Source: Aporrectodea caliginosa (lineage: Eukaryota > Annelida > Clitellata > Crassiclitellata > Lumbricidae). From it: a DNA stretch of 64,000 nt. Shown one piece after another: positions 1 through 9,872 of this stretch. Every line of letters starts with the position of its first letter. Position 1 is the first letter of the stretch. Made by a program: the position numbers and the translations under genes. The DNA lies in assembly GCA_020284085.1 (NCBI GenBank), contig JACEVL010000081.1, positions 1,093,501 to 1,157,500 on the forward strand, read 5' to 3'. The notes beneath the pieces are model-generated. The model was not told the origin of the DNA and did no database searches. It worked only from the letters and a program-made list of their open reading frames with translations.

Positions 1-97
1 GTCTCGGTCTCCGGTCATGATCAAAAAGTACGACAACCCAAGTCCAATATCTCAAGATATTCTCATCGTTTATAAATATGTTCGTCGGGGCTCTTGA

Positions 98-3000
98 AAC
101 TCCGCCTCAGGTTCCTGCTATGGAACCTGTGCCGGTCCCAAGCCCGGGTAAAGGAGGAGGGTTCCGCGGAGGGTTTGCAGCCCTCCCGGGTAAAACAAAT
201 TACCGCAACAGAAACGACACAGATTAACTACAATTACACTGTCGAAGCTGGTCCGAGGAGAGACGGGAAGGTGGAAGACCTATTAATGACGAGTAATGGT
301 GAAAGCCGTAAGGAAGCCACGACTCAGAAGACCCAGATCTTGACGGCCAAAGCTAAGACACGGATAGGATGCTGGAATGTAAGGACGATGTACGCTACGG
401 GAAGGTTGGCGCAAGTGCTAGCTGAGATGAGGAAATACAAACTGGATATATTGGGATTGAGTGAGATCAGATGGACTGGGAGCGGTATTATTACATCTGA
501 AGGAATGAATATATACCACTCTGGAGGAACAAGACATGAAAGAGGAGTGGGTATAGCAATCGATGCAAGAATGGCAGCGGCTGTAATTGGATGGGAGCCG
601 GTAAGCGACAGAATCATCACCATCAGGATCCAGACTAGACATACGAAGACAACTATCATACAGGTGTATGCACCAACAAACATAGCCACGGACGAGGTAA
701 AAGACGAATTTTATGAACAGCTGCAGGATGTCATAGACGCAGTACCGGGACACGACCAGAAAATAGTCATGGGCGACTTCAACGCGCAGATAGGGAGGGA
801 TAGAGAGGGGTGGGCGGATGTGATAGGAGCAGAGGCTGCCGGAGAAAGGAACGACAATGGAGAGAGAATGCTCAGTTTTTGCAGCAACTACAAACTAAAG
901 ATAGGAGGAAGCATGTTCAAACATAAGACCATTCATAAAGAGACCTGGAGATCCCCGGATGGGAGGACTACTCACCAGATCGATCACATCTGCATTTGTA
1001 AGAGATGGGCGACGGCGATGCAGGACGTGAGGGTGTACAGAGGAGCTGACGCTGCCTCAGATCACCACTTGGTTATTGCGACACTTAAACTGAAGTTGAA
1101 GAAACGAACGGAAAAACAGCAACATGGGATAATAGATGTGGCCAAGTTAATCAGGAAGGAGGTGCAGGAAACGTTTCAGCTGGAATTAAAGAACCGATTT
1201 GAAGTCCTGGGTGAACAGGGAGCAGAACAGGAGTCAATAGAGGAAAGCTGGACGAGGATAAAAAACACGATAAATGAAACGGCGAAAGAAGTGATCGGGT
1301 TGAGAAGGGGAACAAGGAAGGAAACATGGATCAGGGAGGGTACATGGAGAGCAATTGACGAACGCAGAGAACTCAAAAGCAGGAGAGAACAAGCATACAA
1401 CAGAGGAACATATGCAGAGGATCTATGCGAAGACTATCGAAGGAAGGATAAGGAGGTAAAGAAGCGCTGCAGAGAGGATAAGAAAGTGTGGACGGAGGAT
1501 CGTCTGGAGGAGGCAGAGAGGGCGGCAGAGAGAGGAGACTCCAAGACACTATACAAGATCACAAAAGAGTTAACGGGAGGGATGACGCAAAAGCTACCAA
1601 TTAGAGATGCTGCAGGAAACACGCTTCGAACACACGAGGAACAGGCAGCAAGATGGAGACAACACTTTGACAAAATCCTGAATTGCCCAGAGCCAGAGAT
1701 TATGCACGACTTCTCACAGGATCAGTGTTTACAAACTTTGGATGTGAACTTGGATGATATCACGGAGAAGGAGGTAGAGGATGCGATGAGAAGACTAAAG
1801 AATGGAAAATCTGCAGGAATTGATGATATTCAACCAGAACTGCTAAAAAATGGAGGGAGAGAGATGAACAAGATCCTGGCGCACCTATGCAATATGATAT
1901 GGAGGACCGGGGAGGTTCCAAGAGATTGGCGAGATGGGATCATCATACCGCTACCGAAGAAAGGGAACCTTAGTGATTGCAACAATTGGAGAGGAATCAC
2001 GTTGCTCTCCATACCGGGGAAGGTCTTGGCCAGCATAATTCTGAGAAGAATACAGGGAGCGGTAGACAGCGTATTGAGACAACAGCAGGCGGGCTTCAGA
2101 AAGGGCAGATCATGCAGCGAACAGATCTTTATACTGAGACAGATTGTTGAGAAGTGCGTAGAGGGAAATGTAAATGTACTTGTCAACTTCGTCGATTTTA
2201 AGAAGGCATTTGACAGCGTCCAAAGACCTGTGGTGTGGAATATCCTCGCACAATACGGTATACCAGAGAAGATTATAAACATCATAAAAGGAATGTATAC
2301 AGAAAGCAGGTGTGCAGTGAGAACGGAGGGGAAACTAGGAGAGTGGTTCCAGATTGTCACGGGCGTGCGTCAGGGCTGCATTCTGTCACCATTGCTATTC
2401 CTGCTAACGATCGATTGGGTGATGAGACGAAGCACAAAAGAAGGGGAGTGTGGCCTAGAGTGGGAAGGAGAGGGAAAGCTGGCGGATCTAGACTTTGCAG
2501 ACGACATAGCGCTACTGGAGGAGTCCTGGGAAGGAATGAGAAAACTCACAGACAGTGTGGAGAGAGAGGCGGGTCTGGTCGGACTGAGGATCAATACCAC
2601 CAAAACAAAGATTATGAAAGTAGGAAAATGGACAGTGACTGAAAACATCAAAGTTGGAGAGGATGTGCTGGAGGAGGTGGAACACTTTTGCTATCTGGGG
2701 AGTATGATTTCAAGCAATGGCAGCTGTGATAAAGAGATTGGAAGCAGATTGGGAAAAGCCAATGCCACATTTGGAAGGTTGAACAATATATGGAAGAACA
2801 AAGGACTCAGTCTGACAACAAAAACAAGATTATACAGAGCTTTGGTATTGACAGCGCTGCTGTATGGGGCAGAGACATGGTCTATGACAAAAGTCAATAT
2901 GAAGAAACTGGAGGCGGCACATCATCGTTGGCTGAGAAGATTACTGAAGATCACTTGGAGGGATAAGGTCAGAAATGAGGAAGTAAGAAGGAGAACATCC

Positions 3001-3293
3001 ATGGAGAAACTGGAAGACATGCTGAAGAAGATGCGGTTACGTTGGTTGGGGCACATACATAGATCGGGAGAGGAGAGAACGCTAAAGCAGGCACTGGATT
3101 GGACTCCGTCGGGATGGAGAAGAGGGCGAGGAAGACCCAGAAAGACTTGGAGAAGCACGATCACTCAGGATCTGGAGGGCGGCGGAATGACGTGGGACGA
3201 TGCTATGCTGGCCGCGGAAGACAGGATAACGTGGAGAGGCTGTGTCGCCCGATGCGCTGACAGCGCGAGGAAGGACTAAGGTCTAAGGTCTAA
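98..3293 (+). mobile_element. full-length LINE (RTE-like non-LTR retrotransposon)
   Basis: A complete-looking 3.2 kb non-LTR element. The 9-base target-site duplication GGCTCTTGA lies at 89-97 and again at 3294-3302, so both ends are defined. The 3' end carries a short tandem tail of CTAAGGT units (about 3277-3295) instead of poly(A). Inside is one long open frame with an N-terminal endonuclease and a C-terminal reverse transcriptase. The short leader and total length fit RTE-type LINEs, though the clade call rests on motif style and not on a tree. Confidence 0.85.
286..3279 (+). CDS. LINE endonuclease-reverse transcriptase polyprotein
   Basis: The protein nicks target DNA and copies the LINE RNA into it. 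The frame is open from position 94, but the first in-frame ATG is at 286, giving about 997 residues. The apurinic-type endonuclease comes first: GCWNVRTM near nt 370, LGLSEIRWTG near 450, MGDFNAQIG near 770 and the SDHH catalytic end near 1057. The reverse transcriptase follows, with a GIDDIQPELLK start near 1815, AGFRKGRS near 2090, the first catalytic Asp in VDFKKAFDS near 2190, GVRQGC near 2365 and the FADD active site at about 2491-2505. The C-terminal region (RWLGHIHRSG, then GRGRPRKTWR) is typical of proteins often mis-annotated as craniofacial development protein 2. No stop or frameshift interrupts it, so it may be a recent, possibly competent copy. Confidence 0.9.
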   Translation: MTSNGESRKEATTQKTQILTAKAKTRIGCWNVRTMYATGRLAQVLAEMRKYKLDILGLSEIRWTGSGIITSEGMNIYHSGGTRHERGVGIAIDARMAAAVIGWEPVSDRIITIRIQTRHTKTTIIQVYAPTNIATDEVKDEFYEQLQDVIDAVPGHDQKIVMGDFNAQIGRDREGWADVIGAEAAGERNDNGERMLSFCSNYKLKIGGSMFKHKTIHKETWRSPDGRTTHQIDHICICKRWATAMQDVRVYRGADAASDHHLVIATLKLKLKKRTEKQQHGIIDVAKLIRKEVQETFQLELKNRFEVLGEQGAEQESIEESWTRIKNTINETAKEVIGLRRGTRKETWIREGTWRAIDERRELKSRREQAYNRGTYAEDLCEDYRRKDKEVKKRCREDKKVWTEDRLEEAERAAERGDSKTLYKITKELTGGMTQKLPIRDAAGNTLRTHEEQAARWRQHFDKILNCPEPEIMHDFSQDQCLQTLDVNLDDITEKEVEDAMRRLKNGKSAGIDDIQPELLKNGGREMNKILAHLCNMIWRTGEVPRDWRDGIIIPLPKKGNLSDCNNWRGITLLSIPGKVLASIILRRIQGAVDSVLRQQQAGFRKGRSCSEQIFILRQIVEKCVEGNVNVLVNFVDFKKAFDSVQRPVVWNILAQYGIPEKIINIIKGMYTESRCAVRTEGKLGEWFQIVTGVRQGCILSPLLFLLTIDWVMRRSTKEGECGLEWEGEGKLADLDFADDIALLEESWEGMRKLTDSVEREAGLVGLRINTTKTKIMKVGKWTVTENIKVGEDVLEEVEHFCYLGSMISSNGSCDKEIGSRLGKANATFGRLNNIWKNKGLSLTTKTRLYRALVLTALLYGAETWSMTKVNMKKLEAAHHRWLRRLLKITWRDKVRNEEVRRRTSMEKLEDMLKKMRLRWLGHIHRSGEERTLKQALDWTPSGWRRGRGRPRKTWRSTITQDLEGGGMTWDDAMLAAEDRITWRGCVARCADSARKD

Positions 3294-3302
3294 GGCTCTT
3301 GA

Positions 3303-3774
3303 TAATTCTCGCCATGTCTTTCTTCTTCCCGTTCGCCTGCGTTCTCGACCTCTCGCACATTGTCGCTGCGGCTAGCAGTGATGAAATGTGGAAACTCTGA
3401 GGAGATGTGTTCTACAGAGAATACCTGGTAGATCTGACCTATCATCTGACGCGCATTCTCTTCATGGGGGCTAAACTCGCATTCTGTTGCAAGTTCCACG
3501 GAACTCGATTTAAAACCAAAACGGATCCGTTCGCTGTGGGCTGATGATCGTAATGGCAGCAAATCTTGGACTCTGGTTCCTGTCTTCAGTCTATGAGGCG
3601 ACAGAGCGAGACAGGCATGAGGACGCCGAAGAAAAGAAGTGCAATCTAACGGAGGTCCCGGAGAAGTGGGAAACGTGCGTCCGTGAAACGAGCAGTGCCC
3701 ACAAAGTAATGCACGTCATGATTCGCTGTCTGTATCAATTTGCGATTGAATTTTCTCTGCTTGTCCATTCAATC
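3303..3774. other. no recognisable gene
   Basis: Sequence between the LINE and the next LINE fragment. Two modest open frames (minus 3290-3562 and plus 3544-3801) have no family motif, and neither has clear splice sites. It is probably old intergenic or repeat-derived DNA. Confidence 0.4.
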
Positions 3775-4430
3775 ATTCATTCATTTCAGGAATTTATATA
3801 GCGCCCCTTCAAGAAGCCTACTCAGAGGCGCTCCCAGTCCAACCACGGTGATACAAGCAAGTCTTAAGGAGCCTGTAGAACGTAGATGAATTATCCCTAG
3901 GTAACAGGCGTATCTCTAACGGGAGACCATTCCAGATAGGACCTAGGCCTACAACTGAGAAAGCACGACGCTGACAGGTTGAGGTTCTAGCACGATGGAC
4001 CAAAAGCTCCCCGCTAGAAGCAGAGCGAAGGGCTCTGCGAGCCAGCACATCAGATACAGGACAACAGAGTTCACGTAGATAGGTCGGAGCATATAGCCAA
4101 GGAAGCAGCGCCAAACCAGCGCAGCGATTCTCTACTCGACGCGCTGCGAGACAGAGAGCCAGTGTAGGGTGCCATGCATGTATACGTCGAAACAGAGGAG
4201 GCAAATTTATGGATTCGCCCAATTAGCCGGGCTGCAGAGCGAAGAACCCGGTCTAGTCGGGCTATCAATACAAGAGGCACACCAACCAGTAGGCTATAGA
4301 GCAACAGAAGTCCAAGCGGCTGGTGACAAATGCGTGGACAAGGGTAGCAGCAGCAGCATCCTGGGATAGGGAGCGAGAGATAACCCGTAGCTGACGTAGT
4401 TGATAGTATTAACAGCCACGAGTGAGCTGA
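3775..4430 (-). mobile_element. LINE 3' fragment (CR1/L2-like RT C-terminus)
   Basis: On the minus strand, frames encode the end of a reverse transcriptase: LDRVLRSAARLIGRIHKF and, in another frame, QRRAFSVVG with WNGLPLEIR and a TFYRLLKTCL ending. This arrangement is common at the C-terminus of CR1/L2-type LINEs. The 3' end reads as GCGCCTCTGAGTAGGCTTCT, then GGGGCGCTATATAAATTCC and a (GAAT)n tail. Frameshifts show it is dead. The upstream side is cut by the MITE starting at 4431. Confidence 0.75.
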
Positions 4431-5639
4431 GGGGCCGTCCATAAATGACGTCACGCAATTTTGGCCGATTTTGAACACCCCTCCCCTCGTCACACTTCGT
4501 CACAAAAAGTAACACCCCTTGAAAAATGACGTCACAAAGCTCTGACCCCTAAAACCAAATTTCCATGGCGAAGCAAAATGCTCTTTCGTGGAACAAATAG
4601 GGAGAGCATGCATATTTTAAAATCTAACGGTGACCAAATATTGAAATAATTAGAAAATTATTAATAATGGTGCCTGTATACATTAAAATAATTAATAATA
4701 TAAACGAAGAGAAATCTCTGCAACGAAGCTAACATTCCTGTGACGCTCTCCCCCGCGAAGCGGGGCGAGACCTGCCCCTATAGAGGAAGAGTGCTGTCTC
4801 TGCCTCCCTCACTACCTCCCTCGCATCCATCGGCGAAGCCGATTACCCACCAGCATACCGGCATACCTCTACGAGCCCTTGGCTAGCCGTGACAAAAGGA
4901 CGACGGCAGGGGGTGGACGGAGAGAGGGACTGACGGCTGAGACGGACGGCAGGGGCCACTTCTGCCACCCTGCCCAGTGCCCAAGGTCCACCCTGCCTCT
5001 TTCATTTCCTTCCTGTCTGTCTGCCTACCTGCCTCGAAGACAACTATAGGGTTTGATATCTGCCTGCCTGCCTGGGAGGCAGAGGGGATGGAGGGAGGGT
5101 GGTAGGGATGGATAGAGGGCTGTAGGAGAGATGGACGGACGGTTGGAGGTAAGGAAGGAGGGAGGGAGGGGATGGGCGAATGGTTGGAGGTAGGTAGAGA
5201 GGGACGGACGGACGGACGGAGAGAGGAAGGGAGGGTCATAGGCAGGGTGAATGGATGGAGGGACTATATATAAGGCAGAGGCAGGATAGAGTGAGAAACG
5301 CCAATCATCGTCGTTATGACGGCGTCGTTAAAATAAATGTTATCAACCATAGAGTGAGAAGACTTAATCAACATATCCCGTGACCACGCATCTCTTAACA
5401 TTTTCGAATTGTTTTGAACCGTCCTAGGACGGGAAAACATCTAGTATAAAAAATAATGAAAATTTAATACTCACAATTAGTGCTGTTATTGTTAAAATTA
5501 AATTCTTGTTAATTGTTAAATTTAATTACATAGACCTGGTGTGACGTCACACCTCTCAGACCCCCACCCCCATGTCACACATCGTCACAAATTTCCGACC
5601 CCGACCCCTAGGTGAGTGACGTCATTTATGGACGGCCCC
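4431..5639. mobile_element. palindromic MITE copy A (GGGGCCGTCCAT termini)
   Basis: The ends are inverted repeats: GGGGCCGTCCATAAATGACG at 4431 and its complement ending at 5639. The flanking trinucleotide TGA (4428-4430 and 5640-5642) fits a 3-base target-site duplication, as in PIF/Harbinger, but the superfamily is inferred. The interior has pyrimidine-rich stretches and several TGACGTCA motifs. It inserted into the LINE fragment on its left. Compared with copy B (457 bp), about 750 bp of extra DNA lies in the middle, explained by the Helitron-like insert. Confidence 0.8.
4715..5444 (+). mobile_element. Helitron-like non-autonomous insert
   Basis: This block is absent from the otherwise alignable MITE copy B. 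It begins with TCTCTG after an A and ends with CTAG before a T. A palindrome that can form a hairpin (CCGTCCTAGGACGG, 5419-5432) lies 8 bases before the CTAG. These are Helitron hallmarks: 5' TC, 3' CTRR, subterminal hairpin, insertion between A and T. Two more GAA-loop hairpins lie inside (CCCCGC-GAA-GCGGGG near 4752, ATCGGC-GAA-GCCGAT near 4828), plus GGAC/GGAG-rich simple repeats around 4900-5270. No coding region is seen. About 20 bases at the left boundary do not match copy B, so the 5' end is less certain. Confidence 0.5.
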
Positions 5640-5642
5640 TGA

Positions 5643-5845
5643 TTTAGGTGTGCATAGAGAAACAAAGTTTCTCATCCAGTGTAGCCACATTGAGGCACGA
5701 GGAGGCAGTTGCCTCCTGTTGCCTTTTTTATATACCCGATTACCCGGTACTGACAATTGACAAATGACCCCAATGACCAGGATTTGGCCAATGGTCTGTG
5801 AAGTTGCCTACTCTTGAATTTAAGTATCGCTACGTGCCTGTCGTG
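5643..5845. other. short intergenic stretch
   Basis: No coding potential or repeat recognised. Confidence 0.3.
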
Positions 5846-5903
5846 CAGGGACGGATCCAGGATTTCTGGTTAGGGGGGCGTAAATACTACCAATCCAATC
5901 CCG

Positions 5904-5905
<2 letters not shown>

Positions 5906-5960
<55 letters not shown>
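5906..5960. repeat. (AT)n microsatellite
   Basis: About 27 uninterrupted AT dinucleotides. Confidence 0.95.
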
Positions 5961-5965
<5 letters not shown>

Positions 5966-6091
5966 TAGATCACGCAAAACTATAATGATCCTTTTTATAG
6001 AAAATGTTATGGAACTTTAAAAAATATATAGTTTCTCATATAAAACAACTGGTCTCCACTGAAGGTTAACAGTGAAACGATTATAAATCAG

Positions 6092-6289
6092 TTATCGGTT
6101 TTGATCATGTTCAGACAGATGTACTGTAGTGCCATCCAACAAGGTAAGACTATCACGTCGGTCCCAAAGATACTGAACGATGTCACTTCTTATTGTAGCT
6201 GGACTTATGTTTTTGCAGAGACATAGCTTCATTTGGTCAGAAATTGATGAAAATAGACAATTGCCATCTTCTTTGGGATTTAATGACAC
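6092..6289 (-). pseudogene. OTU-like cysteine protease domain fragment
   Basis: The minus-strand frame contains EDGNCLFSSISDQM. The DGNC motif holds the catalytic Asp and Cys of OTU deubiquitinase-like proteases, and the residues after it (IRSDIVQYLWDR) fit the following helix. The His-containing C-terminal half is missing and no splice-compatible neighbour is evident. It lies in a transposon-rich block, so it is most likely a relic of a transposon-borne OTU protein. Only the N-terminal third of a domain is present. Confidence 0.55.
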
Positions 6290-7250
6290 TATGTTGTTCT
6301 GAAATGGTAAATGTTCTGGTGCAAATGCTGAAATATTGCAATATCATTGATAAATGTATAATAATAATAATTTTCAAACTCGCAATTCTACATGCAGAAT
6401 GTCTTCGTATTTGTTAAACTTCTTACATTGTTTACTTTTTCCCCGGGCACTCCGGGCCCCCTCACACCGCCGGGCCCCTGGGAATTTGCCCCTCCCCTTT
6501 CGGCGGCCCTGGCTGCCCCCAACTAAAAATAATATAGTCGATGCCAATTTATCATACGATAATTAACATAGTAATGATAGAAATTGAATACACTAGTATT
6601 TGTATAAAAATAGATTCAATAAGCAAGGGATGGATCATGCGCCTCATCCATGGACCGCACGCCACTGAGCGTTAAGAGAATGATTATATGAGTAGGCCTA
6701 GTTCTATTTGTCCATAATATCTATATGAGAGGTCGTTGATAATATCGGCAGCTGAACGCTTTCGGCGGCTAGAACATGGCCCTCTGGATATTGTCAACAT
6801 CTTTCGGCGGCTAGAATCAGCACGACGAATTTCAAAATTATAATCATATGCCATCTTTTGAGATTTAGGCCTAAGATAGGCCTATGTCTTACCAACGGCA
6901 GTCGGCTTATTCGCGAATGATAAAACTGCTTGTTTAAACCGTTTTGACGGCGGACCACTCGACATATTTTTAAATTCACCAATTTCTATTTACGTAAATT
7001 TTGGCTGTACATGAACTTTGTGAATGACGTCACGGCAAAAGTCATTGGTCACGTGGGCAACGTCTGCTAGCAACTCAGGTAAGTAGGTAAGAGAGCTCCG
7101 GTAAGAGAGCTCCATTCTGCCGGTCCAGCTACTTCAAACATCCTATTCCCAAATTGCAGTTATATTAGTTTTAGGTCAGTTTAGTTTGAGAACATTTGCT
7201 GCAGGTTTAGGGGGCGTACGCCGGCTCCGCCCCCTCTAAATCCGCGCCTG

Positions 7251-7572
7251 GTAGGCCTATAAGCTAATAGCAGAAGTTAACATGGAGATGTAGAATTTGA
7301 TAGTCCAGTGTGTGGTAATAATGAAAATGCGATTGAAAAAATATCGAACCTATTTGCTGTTGTATAAATAGGCCTATTGTCTTTGTAAAACCCTCTGGAA
7401 ACGCCAGAGTGCTCAACAATGTCAATCTTATCAGGTACCGGTAAATTATAGAGAAATCGCTCATATAATATTATCATTACCATAGCCTGATAACCACATT
7501 GTCAAATCCACTTACAGCGCCGTACAAAATAATACCAATAATGTAGGCCATAATTGTAGCTGTAGGCATTAT
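7251..7572. other. no recognisable gene
   Basis: AT-rich DNA with several TAGGCCTA-type palindromes. No coding signal. Confidence 0.3.
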
Positions 7573-8029
7573 AGGGCCGTCCATAAATGACGTCACGCAC
7601 CTAGGGGAGGGGTCGGAAATTTGTGACGATGTGTGACATGGGGGTGGGGGGTCTGAGAAGTGTGACGTCACACCAGGTCTATGTTATTAAATTTAACAAT
7701 TAACAACAATTTAATTTTATTAATAACAGCACTAATTTTGATGATTAAATTTTCATTATTTTTTAAATGATTTTAATGTATACGGGCACCATTATTAATA
7801 ATTTTCTAATTATTTCAATATTTGGTCACCGTTAGATTTTAAAATATTCATGCTTTCCCTATTTGTTCCATGAAGGAGCATTTTTCTTCGCCATAGAAAG
7901 TTGGTTTTGGGGTCAGAGCTTTGTGACGTCATTTTCAGAGGGGTGTTACTTTTGTGACGAAGTGTGACGAGGGGGAAGGGGGGGTTAAAAATCGGCCAAA
8001 ATTGCGTGACGTCATTTATGGACGGCCCC
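7573..8029. mobile_element. palindromic MITE copy B
   Basis: Same family as copy A but in the opposite orientation, 457 bp and uninterrupted. Left terminus (A)GGGCCGTCCATAAATGACG, right terminus its complement ending GGCCCC at 8029. Interior blocks align along the whole reverse complement of copy A, including the GTGACGTCACAC and TTGTGACGATGTGTGAC blocks. This copy shows what copy A looked like before its 730 bp insert. Confidence 0.8.
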
Positions 8030-8089
8030 AATAAACAAACTCTTGTGCCGCTGTAGGCCTATATGAGCGGGCCTTAGGCTACTGCATAA

Positions 8090-9430
8090 GGGTTCGTCCA
8101 TTAATAATGTCAAAAAAATAGGGGAGGGGTTTCGAAAAGTTTGACAGTTGTTGACAAGGGGAGGGGTTTCGGTACAGTTTGACGTCAACAAATTGTTTCC
8201 AATGAATCAACACAGACCGTTCAAAATGGTAACTTAAACATTAAGTACTGCTAAAATGTATAAAGTGCTTAATGATTAATACTACTAAAAGCTAGTAATA
8301 GACTAAACTCATTAATTGTGAAATTCGAGATTGAATTTTTAGTGTAAAAAATCTTAACAGTGATTCTACATGTATTGAGACCAGACTTGTATACGAGACA
8401 TAAAACTCGAGACCGAGACCGAGACCGAGACAGTGGGGTTCGAGACCGAGACCGAGACCGAGACAGTGGGGTCCGAGACCGAGACCGAGACGAGACACCA
8501 GGTCCGAGACAGTTCGAGACAGTTCAAAACGAGTGAAATGCACATTGGACCCAAGTTCCAAAACAATTTTTCTCAACTTTGAAGTCTAATACAAGGGTCA
8601 AGTCACTGAAATCAGCCGATCACCTGAATTGTATAAACTATAAAGAAATTAAATATTTCAGCCATTCAGAGATCTTCTAAATGATTCTAAAATTTAAACC
8701 AACAAAATTCCATATAGGCCCTAGGCCTATTAGCGATTTAGCGACATAAGTCACATCACTCACCTTGAGAAACTAGATGTTGTTAAAAGAGTTTCGCTTA
8801 TGTTGGCTTTACACAAACGACGAACGACATGCCATTTAAATTTTGGTTTTCATTTATTTCAAACTGCGTGAATGCATATTTCACGATTTCAGGTTCTTTA
8901 TGAGACATTTTAGGATATTTGGAAATTTTGGACTGAAAGTGCAAACTTAAGACTGCTTTTTCAATACTCTTAAATCTTAATACCAGAAACACCGCTTTTT
9001 TAAACTTCCTGTCTTTTTGGCACTTCCGATTAACTAGTTATCCATTCGGCACAAGACAATTTTACAGCGCAATACTGTACGAAGTTCCGAACAAAATACA
9101 GTTTGTACGAGAACTTTGGAGACCGCTTCTACAAGAGAACAAGACTTTCGTTTCGAGACAATTTCCAAAAAGTCGAGAAATGATCTCGAGACCGAGACCG
9201 AGACCGAGACAGTGAGGTCCGAGACCGAGACCGAGACCGAGACATCGAAAAACCTGTCTCGAGACGTCTCGAGACCGAGACAGTGTCTCGAGACAATACA
9301 ACTCTGATTGAGACATTGTGTTTCTTTTTCGTAGGGGGGGGGTTCTGAGATTGTTGACATAATTTTATTAGGGGTCCTTCATTGTTTGACAGTTGTTGAC
9401 AAGGGGAGTGGGTCAAAAACTGCCTGTAAT
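8090..9430. mobile_element. related MITE (GGTTCGTCCATTAATAATG end) split by hAT insert
   Basis: The left end GGTTCGTCCATTAATAATGTC resembles the GGGGCCGTCCAT family, and both flanks of the inner hAT element carry the shared internal block GTTTGACAGTTGTTGACAAG (near 8135 and 9390). The right terminus is not clear, so its limit is approximate. Confidence 0.4.
8382..9306. mobile_element. non-autonomous hAT element, copy 1
   Basis: 925 bp with terminal inverted repeats CAGACTTGTAT... and (complement) CAGAGTTGTAT..., flanked by perfect 8-base target duplications ATTGAGAC (8374-8381 and 9307-9314). Both facts are diagnostic of hAT. Near each end are arrays of CGAGAC/GAGACC units (about 8407-8520 and 9185-9298), facing inwards as subterminal repeats. 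It contains no transposase. A second copy lies at 10000. Confidence 0.88.
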
Positions 9431-9872
9431 AGTGCTATGTAAGTTTAAAAGCCTAATAACCGGACCACTGACACTAAACTGGAAACTGATCTAAAATCTG
9501 TCTAGAGTTAAAGCAGCGTTAGGCGATCAATTCAGCCGACCAATCCATCTTCCTTCTGGTAAATTTTCCGTTCCTTCTCCAATCTCGTCGCTCATCCAAC
9601 ATCATGATACACTGTTCCACTACTCAGAAATAGTAACGGGCCTACGTAGAATGTAGGCTACTTCTTAACCACATAAATTTACGCCGATCGACAAAAGTCG
9701 AACAAAGTCATGTTCGTGATCATTGTGACGTTCCTTAAGTCTGGCCCAATTTTGGCATGCTGGAGACAGAGTCTGATATGATAATTTATTGCGAAGTTCT
9801 ATTTCAAGAAAGGCAATGAGACAGACGGTAATTATGGTAAGACCAACGACCTCTTATATGTAAGACAACGTT
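9431..9872. other. no recognisable gene
   Basis: Unique-looking sequence between two hAT insertions, with no coding signal. Confidence 0.3.

Larger units (their letters stand above)
5846..7250. mobile_element. decayed composite DNA-transposon region
   Basis: The left edge reads CAGGGACGGATCCAGGATTT (5846) and the right edge, on the complement, CAGGCGCGGATTTAGAGGGG (ending 7250). These look like related transposon termini, but no matching target duplication was found, so they may belong to two insertions. A third terminus (complement CAGGGCCGCCGAAAGGGG) ends near 6511. An OTU-domain fragment lies inside. A TTTCGGCGGCTAGAA sequence is repeated near 6757 and 6802. Confidence 0.4.

Noticed and set aside
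3544..3801. short plus-strand protein frame
   Set aside because: No motif, no splice context, and it ends in the (ATTC)n tail of a LINE fragment.
9034..9416. Ser/Val/Arg repeat peptides around 8.3-10.2 kb
   Set aside because: Artefacts of the CGAGAC subterminal arrays of the hAT elements.
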